Assembly (NCBI GenBank): GCA_036403095.1
Contig: DASWRQ010000153.1
Coordinates: 45,515 to 109,514, forward strand
From: Kutzneria sp036403095
GTDB taxonomy: Bacteria > Actinomycetota > Actinomycetes > Mycobacteriales > Pseudonocardiaceae
Direction of reading: 5' to 3'
Length of the DNA: 64,000 bases
Under the pieces are notes generated by a model. It ran no database searches, had not been told where the DNA came from, and was given only the letters and a program-made list of their open reading frames with translations. Below, one piece after another: positions 42,558 to 51,173 of this stretch. The translations under genes and the position numbers were made by a program. The first letter of the stretch is position 1; the number at the start of each line of letters is the position of its first letter.

Positions 42558-43603
42558 CGCTTCGCCCGGTACTCGAGGATGGCCAGGTTGCCCGGCTGCG
42601 GGTCGTTGGCCGGCTCGAAGCCCTCGGCGGCCAGCATCCGGTGCCACTCGTCGGCGCTGCGCTCGCGGCCGCCCAGCGCGGCCAGCATCTCGATGTCGGT
42701 GAGCTTGCCGATGTCCCAGCCGCCCGGCGCGGTCAGCACCATGTCCACGATCAGCAGCCGGGCCTCGGGATCGTCGCCGATGGCGGTGCGGATGGTGCGG
42801 GCGATCCGGGCCGCGTCGGTGTCGTTCCAGTTGTGCATGGCGTGCTTGATCAGGTACGCGTCGCAGCCGGCCGGCACCTCGGCGAAGAAGTCCACGTCCA
42901 CGATGTCCACCCGGTCGGCGACACCGGCCGCCTCGAGCACCGGCTTCGCGTCCACGACCACGTGCGGCAGGTCGCACAGCACCCCGGCGGACTCGGGGAA
43001 GCGGTTGAGGATGTCGGCCAGGAACTGGCCCTTGCCGCCGCCGACGTCGGCGATGCGCTTGAACCGCCCGAAGTCGAACTCCTCGAGGATCTGGTTGGTC
43101 GCCGGGTAGCGGTTCTGCGTCATGGCCCGGTCGAACAGCGCGCTGCGCTCCGGATTGGCCTTCAGGTACTCGAAGAACGACTGGCCGAAGACGTGGTCGA
43201 AGGCGGTCTCGCCGGTCTGCACGGTGTGCAGCACGTCCTCGTACGGACGCCACATCATCATGTCCGAGGCGAACAGGAACATGTCCCGGATGCTGTCCGG
43301 CACGTCCATGCGCAGCGCGTCGGAGGACGGCGTGTGCGCGAAGGTGCGGCCCTCGGTCTCGGCGAAGATGCCGGCGGCCGCGCAGCAGCGCAGCACCCGG
43401 TAGAGCGCGTCCGGGTCGACGGAGGTGGCCGCGGCCAGGTCGTCGGCGGTCTGCGGGCCGGCGGCCAGCAGCTCGGGCACGCCCAGCTCCACGATCGGGC
43501 GCAGCGCGCCGATCGTCCACTTCGCCGTGAACAGCGCCAGCACCCGTTGCCGTGGCGGCAGAAGTGCGGAGAATACGTCGAGCAAGCCGTCCTTGATGTC
43601 CAC
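42554..43603 (-). CDS. SAM-dependent O-methyltransferase
   Basis: A 349-residue O-methyltransferase. The N-terminal dimerisation domain has ALRPIVELGVPELLAAGPQT. SAM site DVGGGKG is at 186-192. The catalytic motif KHAMHNWND keeps His257. It belongs to a different subgroup from the three paralogues at 23890, 27385 and 30187. It heads the (-) operon with the FAD monooxygenase and NmrA gene, divergent from a P450. It should methylate a phenol on the polyketide. Confidence 0.9.
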   Translation of the reverse strand: MDIKDGLLDVFSALLPPRQRVLALFTAKWTIGALRPIVELGVPELLAAGPQTADDLAAATSVDPDALYRVLRCCAAAGIFAETEGRTFAHTPSSDALRMDVPDSIRDMFLFASDMMMWRPYEDVLHTVQTGETAFDHVFGQSFFEYLKANPERSALFDRAMTQNRYPATNQILEEFDFGRFKRIADVGGGKGQFLADILNRFPESAGVLCDLPHVVVDAKPVLEAAGVADRVDIVDVDFFAEVPAGCDAYLIKHAMHNWNDTDAARIARTIRTAIGDDPEARLLIVDMVLTAPGGWDIGKLTDIEMLAALGGRERSADEWHRMLAAEGFEPANDPQPGNLAILEYRAKR

Positions 43604-43774
43604 CGCGAACTCCTCGCGTCAGCTCCGGGTCTACGACCGGTGCAGCGTGGCCCATGGCCTTGGTGCACGGTTGGTCAGGCGCTCGGGCACCCTCCCACCG
43701 CCGCTGGATCGGCTCCCCACTGCCGGCTGTGACCCTCACAGGCCACAGCACCCGACTTCGCGGCGGAGAGCAGG

Positions 43775-44962
43775 ATGACGACTACCGAACCGGATCTCAT
43801 GCATTCCACGGCCTTCGTCGACGGCATACCGCACGAGCACTTCCGCGAGCTGCGCGACCGCGAGGGCCTGGCCCGCGGGGACAACCACGAGGGCGACCAG
43901 TTCTGGTACATCGTGCGGCACGCCGACGTGGTGGCCGCCTCCCGCGACACCAAGCTGTTCTCGTCGTACCCGACCACGATGACCCGGTTCCGCGAGGTCA
44001 CGTCCAAGCTGCGGGACATCTCGTTCATCGACCCGCCCGACCACACCCGGATGCGCCGGCTGGCGCTCAAGGCGTTCACCCCGACCCGGATCGCCGGGCT
44101 GGAGGAGCCGGTCGGCCGGGTCGTCGACCAGGTCTGGGCCCAGGCGCTGCAGCTGGGTGAGTTCGACCTGGCCACCGAGGTGTCGCTGGAGGTGCCGGTG
44201 CGGGCGCTGGCCGAGCTGATCGGCATTCCGCAGGCCGACCGGCCCTACGCCTACGAGTGGGCCAAGCGCACGGTCAACCGCAGCCACCCGGACTACACCC
44301 AGGACACGCAGCAGACCGACGAGATGTTCCGGGAGATGTTCGAGTACCTCAAGGATCTGGTCGGGCACCGCCGCCGCACCGAGCCGGGCGAGGGCCTGAT
44401 CGGCGTGCTGCTGTCCACCCCGGTGCGCGACCAGCTGCTCAGCACCGAGGAGATCGCCCAGTTCACCATGACCATGTTGGGCGGCAGCGAGTCCACCTAC
44501 AGCGCGCTGACCGGCTCGGTGCTGGCGCTGATGAACAATCCCGACCAGCTGGCGCTGCTGCGGGCCGACCCGAGCCTGATTCCCACGGCCGTGCAGGAGG
44601 TCCTGCGCTGGGTCACGCCGGTGACGCACTTCGCCCGGCGGGTCACCGAGGACACCGTGGTCAACGGCCAGGAGATCAAGGCCGACGAGCTGGTGGCGCT
44701 GTGGTTCAGCTCGGCCAACTACGACGAGCGGGTGTTCACCGACCCGCTCAAGTTCGACGTGACCCGGCATCCCAACCCGCACATCACCTTCGGCGGCGGC
44801 GGCCCGCACGTCTGCATCGGCCGGCTGCTGGCCATGATGGAGCTGCGGCACCTGATCCAGGCCGTGGTGGCCGAGCCCCGGATCCAGCTGGCCGGCCCGG
44901 CGGTGTGGGCGCACACCAACTTCACCAACAGCATCCGGTCCCTGCCGGTGTCCCTGCACTGA
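43775..44962 (+). CDS. Cytochrome P450
   Basis: A 395-residue P450. Heme loop FGGGGPHVCIG holds Cys347; ExxR is EVLR (275-278). The I-helix motif is LGGSESTY, keeping the acid and Thr but with Gly-Ser in front. The layout resembles actinobacterial steroid/terpene-type and CYP125-like enzymes as well as biosynthetic P450s. ATG 43775 follows AGAGCAGG. No ferredoxin is adjacent; the one at 31607 could serve both P450s. The gene ends at a hairpin before a methyltransferase. Confidence 0.91.
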   Translation: MTTTEPDLMHSTAFVDGIPHEHFRELRDREGLARGDNHEGDQFWYIVRHADVVAASRDTKLFSSYPTTMTRFREVTSKLRDISFIDPPDHTRMRRLALKAFTPTRIAGLEEPVGRVVDQVWAQALQLGEFDLATEVSLEVPVRALAELIGIPQADRPYAYEWAKRTVNRSHPDYTQDTQQTDEMFREMFEYLKDLVGHRRRTEPGEGLIGVLLSTPVRDQLLSTEEIAQFTMTMLGGSESTYSALTGSVLALMNNPDQLALLRADPSLIPTAVQEVLRWVTPVTHFARRVTEDTVVNGQEIKADELVALWFSSANYDERVFTDPLKFDVTRHPNPHITFGGGGPHVCIGRLLAMMELRHLIQAVVAEPRIQLAGPAVWAHTNFTNSIRSLPVSLH

Positions 44963-44966
44963 CCCC

Positions 44967-45004
44967 GGGGCGCCGGCGGACTCCCCCAGGACCGCCGGCG
45001 CCCC
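44967..45004 (+). terminator. Hairpin between P450 and methyltransferase genes
   Basis: GGGGCGCCGGCGG and CCGCCGGCGCCCC form a 13-bp stem with a 12-base loop right after the P450 stop, followed by CTTCCTT. It may attenuate read-through to the methyltransferase gene 23 bases further. Confidence 0.65.
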
Positions 45005-45026
45005 CTTCCTTACCGGAGACCAGGCG

Positions 45027-45695
45027 ATGACCGATGAGGCGCTGGATCCACGGATCACGCACTCGCTGGAGACCTACGACGAACGCACGCTGCGTATCTA
45101 CGACACGCTGGTGCTGCGGCTGTTCTGCCCGCTGGTGTGGGGTTGCGGGGTCGGCCCGATGCGCCGCCTGTACGACCGCTCGGTCGGCCGGCGCCATCTG
45201 GACGTCGGCCCGGGCACGGGTTATTTCGTGGACAAGACCCGGTGGCGGGTCAAGGATCCCGAGATCACCCTGCTGGACCTGAACACCGAGTGCCTGCGGG
45301 TGTCGGCCAAGCGGCTGGCCCGGTTCAAGCCGGACACCTGCCACGCCAACCTGCTCGACCCGCTGCCCCTGCCGCCGGACCATTTCGACTCGGTCGGCCT
45401 GAACCTGGTGTTCCACTGCATTCCGGGCGGCTGGGAGGAGAAGGGCGTCATCTTCGAGCATCTGGCGAAGGTGGTGCGGCCGGGCGGCCGGGTGTTCGGC
45501 ACCACCATCCTGGCCGAGGGCGTGCCGATGAACCGGCTGACCCATCGGGCATTGCTGGAACAGCACGAGCGGGGCAACTTCCAGAACCAGGGCGACGACC
45601 CGGACGGGCTGCGGCGACAGCTCAAGCGCTATCTGCCCAACCACCAACTGGTGATCAAGGGCACGACCGCGTTGTTCCGGGCAGTGGTCGAATGA
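45027..45695 (+). CDS. Class I SAM-dependent methyltransferase
   Basis: A 222-residue methyltransferase without the dimerisation domain of the larger ones. It has the SAM motif HLDVGPGTGYFVDKT, acidic residue in LLDLNTECL and post-motif RPGGRVFGTTILAEG. It resembles small-molecule C/O/N-methyltransferases of the UbiE-like group. The stop lies inside the strong bidirectional terminator that follows. The substrate is unknown, likely the polyketide. Confidence 0.85.
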   Translation: MTDEALDPRITHSLETYDERTLRIYDTLVLRLFCPLVWGCGVGPMRRLYDRSVGRRHLDVGPGTGYFVDKTRWRVKDPEITLLDLNTECLRVSAKRLARFKPDTCHANLLDPLPLPPDHFDSVGLNLVFHCIPGGWEEKGVIFEHLAKVVRPGGRVFGTTILAEGVPMNRLTHRALLEQHERGNFQNQGDDPDGLRRQLKRYLPNHQLVIKGTTALFRAVVE

Positions 45696-45732
45696 GAAGA
45701 AGGGGGCGCCACCGGCGCCCCCTTCTTCTCAT
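45692..45732. terminator. 19-bp perfect bidirectional terminator
   Basis: ATGAGAAGAAGGGGGCGCC and its complement with an ACC loop. The stem includes the methyltransferase stop codon and separates two convergent genes. Confidence 0.88.
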
Positions 45733-45739
45733 GCCTCGG

Positions 45740-46168
45740 TCACACGCCGGCGGCGTCCAGGGCTTTGTGGATCTTGCGCGCCATCTCGACCTCGGTGGGC
45801 AGCGGCTCACCATGGTGGGACCGCATGGCGGCCGCGGTCATCGTGGTGATGGTGGCGCGGAAGTTCTCGGCCTCGTCCGGCGCCTTGGTCTTCAGCAGCT
45901 CCACCGACGCGGTGAGCGCCGGGAACACCGTCTCGGCGATCTCGGCGGTGTTGCCACCGTTGAGGTCCAGGTCCTTCGCCTTGGTCTTGATGGCGAACAC
46001 GTGGCCGGTCAGGCCGGTGGCCGAGGTCATGGCCAGGCTCGCCGCCGTGCTGGACTTGGCGGAGGCGATGGGGCCGGGGTTCGCGGCGGTCATCAGCACG
46101 ACGGTGCCGTACGCGGCGGTGAGCAGGGTGTGCTCGTCGGCCTCGGTCAGGACGGTGTGGTCCGTCAC
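45740..46168 (-). CDS. Hypothetical protein in the polyketide cluster
   Basis: A 142-residue protein that I do not recognise. It is Ala/Thr-rich, probably mostly helical, starts VTDHTVLTEADEHTLLTAAY and has repeated Thr/Ala segments (ASLAMTSATGLTGHVFAIKT). It lacks Cys, a signal peptide and clear catalytic motifs. The GTG is preceded by GAGAGGAAG. It has its own AT-richer promoter region (46169-46294) and the strong terminator downstream, so it is probably expressed. Its position suggests a cluster role, but none can be assigned. Confidence 0.68.
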   Translation of the reverse strand: MTDHTVLTEADEHTLLTAAYGTVVLMTAANPGPIASAKSSTAASLAMTSATGLTGHVFAIKTKAKDLDLNGGNTAEIAETVFPALTASVELLKTKAPDEAENFRATITTMTAAAMRSHHGEPLPTEVEMARKIHKALDAAGV

Positions 46169-46294
46169 GACAACTTCCTCTCAGAAACAGTATCTCGCTG
46201 GCCAAATAAATGGATGATCAAGGGAGCTGAGTCTGCTGAGAGATGTCTTGAATGTCAAGCGGCTTGGCGATGTCCGCCCCGAGCCGAGCGCGAC

Positions 46295-46960
46295 CTACCG
46301 CGCCGGCCAGTTGTCCCGGCGCACCACCAGTTCTGCGAACGCGAACTCGTAGCGCGCGCCCAGCGTGAACTGGCCGATCAACCGGTCGCGGTCGGCCGGC
46401 GAGCAGCCGGCCCCGATCTCGTCCACCATGACCAGCACCTGCTCCACGGCCGCTTCGAAGCCGGCCCCGGAGTCGTAGGCGTCGATCCACGGCTGGTAGC
46501 GGGAGCCCACGGCGGTGGCGAGCTCATTGCTCAGGTGCAGGTTGAACCACACCATCGGCAGCACGCCGCCGATCGCCGCCGGCAGCGACGTCGCCGTGAT
46601 GGCGGTGAAGAAGGCGCAGTGGGCCTGGACGGCCGGGTCGGCCGGCGGGTTCTCGGCCCGGGCCGGCTGGTCCATCTTCGGCCCCAGCTCGTCGAAGGCG
46701 GCCCGCAGCCGGCCGGCCGAGCCCAGCGTCGCCCCGGCGCACTGGATCAGCAGCTCCGCGTGCCGGTCGTCGACGGCGATCGCGGCGCACCGGGCCAGTG
46801 CCCGGCCGAAGGTGGGCAGCAGGTAGCCGGTGTCCTGCTCCACGAAGTAGGTCAGCACTCCGTCCGGCAGCGAGCCGTCCCGCAGGCCGGACCAGAACGG
46901 GTGGGCGTTCACCTTGCGCAGCACCGGTTCCCCGAGCTCCCACAGGTCGTCGCGCAGCAT
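46295..46960 (-). CDS. TenA-like protein (second copy) lacking the thiaminase Cys
   Basis: A 221-residue TenA/PqqC-superfamily protein, paralogue of 33051-33722. It shows FVEQDTGYLLPTFGRALARC and the core IGGVLPMVWFNLHL, with Met136 where thiaminase II has its Cys; Glu205 is kept in GARYEFAF. ATG 46960 follows AGGAG at 5-base spacing. It is a single gene divergent from the exporters. Loss of the same residue in both copies suggests a shared non-thiaminase function in this pathway. Confidence 0.82.
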   Translation of the reverse strand: MLRDDLWELGEPVLRKVNAHPFWSGLRDGSLPDGVLTYFVEQDTGYLLPTFGRALARCAAIAVDDRHAELLIQCAGATLGSAGRLRAAFDELGPKMDQPARAENPPADPAVQAHCAFFTAITATSLPAAIGGVLPMVWFNLHLSNELATAVGSRYQPWIDAYDSGAGFEAAVEQVLVMVDEIGAGCSPADRDRLIGQFTLGARYEFAFAELVVRRDNWPAR

Positions 46961-47111
46961 GGTCACTCCTGTCTCGACGGACGGTCGCGGCCAGCATGCC
47001 GGCCCCTCCTGGGAATCGGTTGGATCCGGACACCAGCGAGCCTCGTTGCCGGGATGGGACCGTGGCCCGGGTCTTTTCCGTTCGGCCGCAGCGAAAGAGG
47101 TAGTCACGACC

Positions 47112-47144
47112 ATGGTCGCCAGACGTCCGCGCCGCCCGTGGTGA
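47112..47144 (+). CDS. Putative leader peptide MVARRPRRPW
   Basis: A 10-codon ORF with GAAAGAGG upstream. Its TGA overlaps the GTG of the MFS exporter (GTGA). The exporter GTG has no ribosome site of its own, so translation of the mini-ORF may drive it. The Arg/Pro-rich sequence could stall ribosomes. No experimental support. Confidence 0.45.
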   Translation: MVARRPRRPW

Positions 47145-49255
47145 CCGACCCGCCGCTCAGCCGGGGCCGGACCGCCGCGATCGTCGTCGGCCTGCTGCTG
47201 GGCGTGCTGCTGGCGGCGCTGGACACCACCATCGTCAGCGCGGCCATCAGGACCATCGCCGACGACCTGCACGGGCTGAGCCTGCAGGCCTGGGCCACCA
47301 CCGCCTACCTGATCACCTCGACGCTGAGCACCCCGCTGTACGGCAAGCTGGGCGACATCCTCGGCCGCAAGCCGATGTACCTGGCCGCCATCACGATCTT
47401 CCTGGTCGGCTCGGTGGCCTGCGCCACCTCGACGTCCATGATCGAGCTGGCCGTGTTCCGCGCGGTGCAGGGCGCCGGCACCGGCGGGCTCATCTCGCTG
47501 GCGCTGGTGATCATCGCCGACATCGCGCCCGGGCGGCAGGCGGCCAAGTACCAGACCGCCTTCGTCAGCGTGTTCAGCACGTCCAACCTGGTCGGCCCGG
47601 CCGTCGGCGGGCTGCTCGCGGCCCAGGCCTCGATCCTGGGCGTCGCCGGCTGGCGCTGGGTGTTCCTGGTCAACCTGCCCGTCGGCCTCGCGGCGCTGGT
47701 CGTCGTGGCCAGGACCCTGCACAACCGGCATGCCCGCCAGAAGCAGCGCGTGGACTGGCTGGGCACGCTGACCATCTCGCTCGGCGTCGTCCCGCTGCTG
47801 CTGGTGTCCAGCGAGGGCACGGAGTGGGGCTGGGCCTCCCCCGCGGCCATTGCCTGCTACGCCGTCTCCGGGGCCGGGCTCATCGCTTTCCTCCTGGTGG
47901 AGCGGCGGATGGCCGACGCCGCCCTGGTGCCGCTTCGGCTGTTCCGGGAGCGGTCCTTCGTGCTGGCCTGCCTGGCCACGGTGGTGGTCGGCGCGGCCAT
48001 GCTCGGCGCGATGTCGCTGTACCCGCAGTACTTCCAGATCGTCAAGGGCACCTCGGCCAGCACCGCCGGGCTGCTGATGATCCCGGTGATGGTCGGGCTC
48101 ACGGTGTCCTCCGGGGTCTCCGCGGTGCTGATCTCCAAGACCGGCCGGTACAAGATCTTCCCGCTGATCGGCATCGGGCTGATGAGCGTGGCCATGGTGC
48201 TGTTCTGCCTGGTCGACGCCGACACCTCGCTGTTCGCGTCCGAGGCCTATCTGACGATCTTCGGCCTGGGGCTCGGCCTGTCGATCCAGCCGCTCATCCT
48301 CACCGCCCAGAACACCGTGCCGCCCGAGGACGTGGGCGTGGCCACCTCGCTGGCCACGTTCTTCCAGCAGATGGGCGGCATCATCGGCACATCGGTGGTG
48401 ATCGCCGCGGTGTTCGGCGGCGTCGTCGGCCGGATCGGCGACGCCGTGCGGACGGCGCTGGCCGACCCGGCCTACCAGGCGGCGCTGCGGTCGGCGACCG
48501 GCGTCGGCGCGAACCTCGCCCAGGCGGTGCGGGACGGCGCCACCGACTCCTTCGCCGCCCGGGTGCTCACCGACTCCACGTTCATCCAGCAGCTCGATCC
48601 CCGGCTGGCCCGGCCGTTCCTGGTCGGCTTCTCCTCGTCGATCACCATCGGCTTCCTGATCGGCCTGGTGGTCGTCGTCGGCGTGGCGCTGATGCTGTTC
48701 GTCCGGGAACGGCCGCTGGCCGCCGCGGTCGAGCCGTCCGGCGTCGAGGTGTCCGGCCCGAACGCCGACATCCCGATGGTCGAGCTGACCGTGCCGATCC
48801 CCCGCATCGACTGGCCGGGCCACGACTTCGAGCGTCGGCCGGCCACCTTCCAGTGGTTCATGCCGGCGATGCCCGGGGCGTCGATCCACGGCATGGTCCA
48901 GCACCCGGACGGCGCGCCGCTGGCCGGCGTGACGCTGGTGCTGATGGACCTGCTCGGCCGCCAGGTCGACCAGTACCGGACCGGCGACGGCGGCCGCTTC
49001 GGCCTCGCCGCGCCGGCCGCCGGCAGTTTTCTTCTGGTGGCGACGACGATCGGCCACCAGCCCCGGGCGCTGATGGTCGCCGTCACCAGCCGGCCGATCT
49101 CCCTGCGGCTGACCCTCGAACGCACCGACCAGCAACACCTGTCCGGTCACCTGCCGGACCACGAACCCGACTCCCGGCCGTTGCCGAGGGTCGTCCGACT
49201 CGACACCGATGGCCGCAACCGCCACGTCCGTCGAGAGGCCGACGAGGCCAGCTAG
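47141..49255 (+). CDS. DHA2-type MFS exporter with extra C-terminal domain
   Basis: A 704-residue protein. Residues 1-540 are a 14-helix drug:H+ antiporter (EmrB/QacA type), with LDTTIVSAAIRTIADDL in helix 1, motif A LYGKLGDILGRKPMYL and motif C-like AVGGLLAAQ. About 160 further residues include a carboxypeptidase-regulatory-like beta-sandwich (ASIHGMVQHPDGAPLAGVTL, YRTGDGGRFGLAAPAAGSF). It should export the finished polyketide and confer self-resistance. GTG 47141 is the likeliest start (47138 is also GTG), coupled to a mini-ORF. Confidence 0.88.
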   Translation: MTDPPLSRGRTAAIVVGLLLGVLLAALDTTIVSAAIRTIADDLHGLSLQAWATTAYLITSTLSTPLYGKLGDILGRKPMYLAAITIFLVGSVACATSTSMIELAVFRAVQGAGTGGLISLALVIIADIAPGRQAAKYQTAFVSVFSTSNLVGPAVGGLLAAQASILGVAGWRWVFLVNLPVGLAALVVVARTLHNRHARQKQRVDWLGTLTISLGVVPLLLVSSEGTEWGWASPAAIACYAVSGAGLIAFLLVERRMADAALVPLRLFRERSFVLACLATVVVGAAMLGAMSLYPQYFQIVKGTSASTAGLLMIPVMVGLTVSSGVSAVLISKTGRYKIFPLIGIGLMSVAMVLFCLVDADTSLFASEAYLTIFGLGLGLSIQPLILTAQNTVPPEDVGVATSLATFFQQMGGIIGTSVVIAAVFGGVVGRIGDAVRTALADPAYQAALRSATGVGANLAQAVRDGATDSFAARVLTDSTFIQQLDPRLARPFLVGFSSSITIGFLIGLVVVVGVALMLFVRERPLAAAVEPSGVEVSGPNADIPMVELTVPIPRIDWPGHDFERRPATFQWFMPAMPGASIHGMVQHPDGAPLAGVTLVLMDLLGRQVDQYRTGDGGRFGLAAPAAGSFLLVATTIGHQPRALMVAVTSRPISLRLTLERTDQQHLSGHLPDHEPDSRPLPRVVRLDTDGRNRHVRREADEAS

Positions 49256-49320
49256 GCGCGGCCCGTGCTCGTCAGCCAGTCATATGTCCACCGCACAACG
49301 AAAACAAGGTGAATTCGACC

Positions 49321-49359
49321 ATGTTATGTTCGATCGCCCCTGCTGTCGGTGCCCGATGA
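49321..49359 (+). CDS. Putative leader peptide MLCSIAPAVGAR with TTA codon
   Basis: A 12-codon ORF with AAGGTG nine bases upstream. Codon 2 is TTA, decoded by the rare leucyl tRNA (bldA in Streptomyces). Its TGA overlaps the second exporter's ATG (ATGA). It may make exporter translation depend on that tRNA. An in-frame exporter ATG at 49326 is a competing explanation. Confidence 0.45.
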   Translation: MLCSIAPAVGAR

Positions 49360-50810
49360 GAGACACCGAGACGATCAACACCGATCCGATCAACACGGAG
49401 AAGCCGACCTCGCGGGCCGTCGCCATGACCGTCGCGCTGGCCGCCCTGGTGCTGGCCAACGCGATCCTCGAGACCATGCCCGGGCTGGCCCTACCGGTCA
49501 TCCAGCCCGCACTGGGCATCACGCCGGCCGCCGGCGGGCTGCTGATCGCCGCCCTCACGCTGACCGCGGCCATCTCCACACCGATCATCGGCAAGCTCGG
49601 CGACGCGTTCGGGCCGCGCCGGATCCTGTTCGGCACCACGGCGATCGTCATCGTCGGCGCCGTGCTGTCCGGCATCGGCGCGTCGTACCCGCTGATGATC
49701 GTCGGCGAGGCGCTGCAGGGCCTCGGCGCCGGCCTGCTCTCGCTGACCTTCACGCTGGTCCGGTCCGAGCTGCCGGAACGCTGGGTGAAGGGCGTGGTCG
49801 GCGCGGTGACCGCGATGTACGTGCTGGGCGCGACCATCAACCTGCTGATGGTCGGCCCGGTGTCCACCCTGCTGTCCTGGCACTGGCTGTTCGGCCTGCC
49901 GGCGGTGCTGGCCGCCGTCGCGGCCGTCGCCGCCTGGTGGCTGGTGCCGTCCAGGCCTCGGGCCAAGGACCACGTGCTGGCCATCGGTTGGCCCGGGGCG
50001 CTGTCGTTCGCCGTCTTCCTGGTCGCGCTGATCATGGCCATCGAGACGATCCCGCAGACCGGCCTCGCCTCCGTCGGCACCCTGGTGATGGCGGCGGTGG
50101 TGGTGGCGCTCGGCATCGGCTGGTTCCTGTTGGAGCGGCGGTCCCGGACGCCGTTCGTGCCATTGGCGATGATCGCCCGGCGCGGCATCTGGACGTCCAA
50201 CGCGGCGGCCCTGGTGCAGGGCATCGGCAGCGTGGTCGGCACCATCCTGCTGCCGCAGCTGATCACCCTGCCCCGGGCCAGTGGCGGCCTCGGCGGCTCG
50301 ATCACCGAGGTCGGCCTGTACCTGCTGCCGTCCTGCATCGCCGGCGTCATCGGCACGCCGCTCGGCGGCATCGCCGGCCAGTGGGTGGGCGCCCGCACCG
50401 TGATCGCCGTCGGCTCGGTGTTCCAGCTCGTCGGCGTGGCCGGCCTGGTCATGGCGCCGAGCCTGGGCACGGTGCTGCTGCTGACCATCATCTTCGGCTT
50501 CGGCATGGGCGCGGCCAGCGCCGGCATGTACAACCTGGGCATCTCGGCGTCCGGCTCGCACGAGACCGGGCTGGCCACCGGCCTGATCAACCTGGCCCGG
50601 GCCATCGGCATCGCGCTGGGCAGCGTGATCACCACGACCATCATCACGGCCAGCATCGTGCCCGGCACGCAGCTGCCGACCGGCGCCGGCTTCGTGCTGG
50701 CCTTCACCTTCAGCGGCGCCGCACTGGTCATCGGCGTCGTGCTGGCGTTCGTGATGCCGGCCCAGCCGGAGGCCACCGTGCCCAAGCTGGTGGTGCACCA
50801 GCCCGCGTAG
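49356..50810 (+). CDS. MFS exporter (14-helix type)
   Basis: A 484-residue drug/metabolite exporter. It has motif A IIGKLGDAFGPRRILFGTTA, GLGAGLLSLTFTLVRSELPE and about 14 helices up to AALVIGVVLAFVMPA. It is similar to actinorhodin-type and other antibiotic exporters in DHA2. ATG 49356 is used; ATG 49326 is in frame but has no ribosome site at normal spacing. It follows the other exporter by 100 bases and ends at a very strong terminator. It is probably a second export route for the same compound or a precursor. Confidence 0.87.
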   Translation: MRDTETINTDPINTEKPTSRAVAMTVALAALVLANAILETMPGLALPVIQPALGITPAAGGLLIAALTLTAAISTPIIGKLGDAFGPRRILFGTTAIVIVGAVLSGIGASYPLMIVGEALQGLGAGLLSLTFTLVRSELPERWVKGVVGAVTAMYVLGATINLLMVGPVSTLLSWHWLFGLPAVLAAVAAVAAWWLVPSRPRAKDHVLAIGWPGALSFAVFLVALIMAIETIPQTGLASVGTLVMAAVVVALGIGWFLLERRSRTPFVPLAMIARRGIWTSNAAALVQGIGSVVGTILLPQLITLPRASGGLGGSITEVGLYLLPSCIAGVIGTPLGGIAGQWVGARTVIAVGSVFQLVGVAGLVMAPSLGTVLLLTIIFGFGMGAASAGMYNLGISASGSHETGLATGLINLARAIGIALGSVITTTIITASIVPGTQLPTGAGFVLAFTFSGAALVIGVVLAFVMPAQPEATVPKLVVHQPA

Positions 50811-50861
50811 GCACAGCAAAGGGGCCGTTCGGACTTTGTCCGAACGGCCCCTTTGCTGTGC
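50811..50861. terminator. 24-bp perfect bidirectional terminator
   Basis: The arms begin GCACAGCAAAGGGGCCGTTC with a TTT loop. It lies between the convergent exporter and ABM genes; it is the strongest hairpin in the window. Confidence 0.9.
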
Positions 50862-50873
50862 TACTTGGGCGGG

Positions 50874-51173
50874 TCAGTACTGGGCGGTCACCGCGTACAC
50901 GCCGAACGGCCGGGCCATCGAGGTGTCGCGGTACTGCCGCAGCGGCTCGGTCGAGCCCTTGTGGTCCCGACCCTGCTCCCAGGTGTTGAAGGCGTCCAGG
51001 CTGGCCCACCGGCTGAGCACGATGAACCGGTCCGGCTCGTGCACGCCGTGCAGCAGCTCGTTGCCCAGCAGGCCGGGCACGCCGGCCATCTCCTTGCTCA
51101 CCTCGTGGTACGCGTCCAGCACGCCGTCGGCGTCGCCGGTCGCGTGGTAGATCAGCACCCGAACCTCGCTCAC
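50874..51173 (-). CDS. ABM-domain (antibiotic biosynthesis monooxygenase) protein
   Basis: A 99-residue ferredoxin-like ABM protein. It has VRVLIYHATGDADGVLDAYH, LLGNELLHGVHEPDRFIVLS and WASLDAFNTWEQGRDHKGST. ABM enzymes (TcmH, ActVA-Orf6) oxidise anthrones to quinones without cofactor and some help cyclise pentangular chains. The GTG start overlaps the stop of a six-codon mini-ORF. It is the last gene of the chain-length-factor operon. Confidence 0.86.
   Translation of the reverse strand: MSEVRVLIYHATGDADGVLDAYHEVSKEMAGVPGLLGNELLHGVHEPDRFIVLSRWASLDAFNTWEQGRDHKGSTEPLRQYRDTSMARPFGVYAVTAQY

Noticed and set aside
45137..47140. Very long open frame continuing upstream of the MFS exporter (over 2 kb)
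   Set aside because: It crosses the 19-bp terminator and runs antisense through the hypothetical and TenA genes. The sequence is low-complexity Arg/Gly typical of shadow frames in high-GC DNA.
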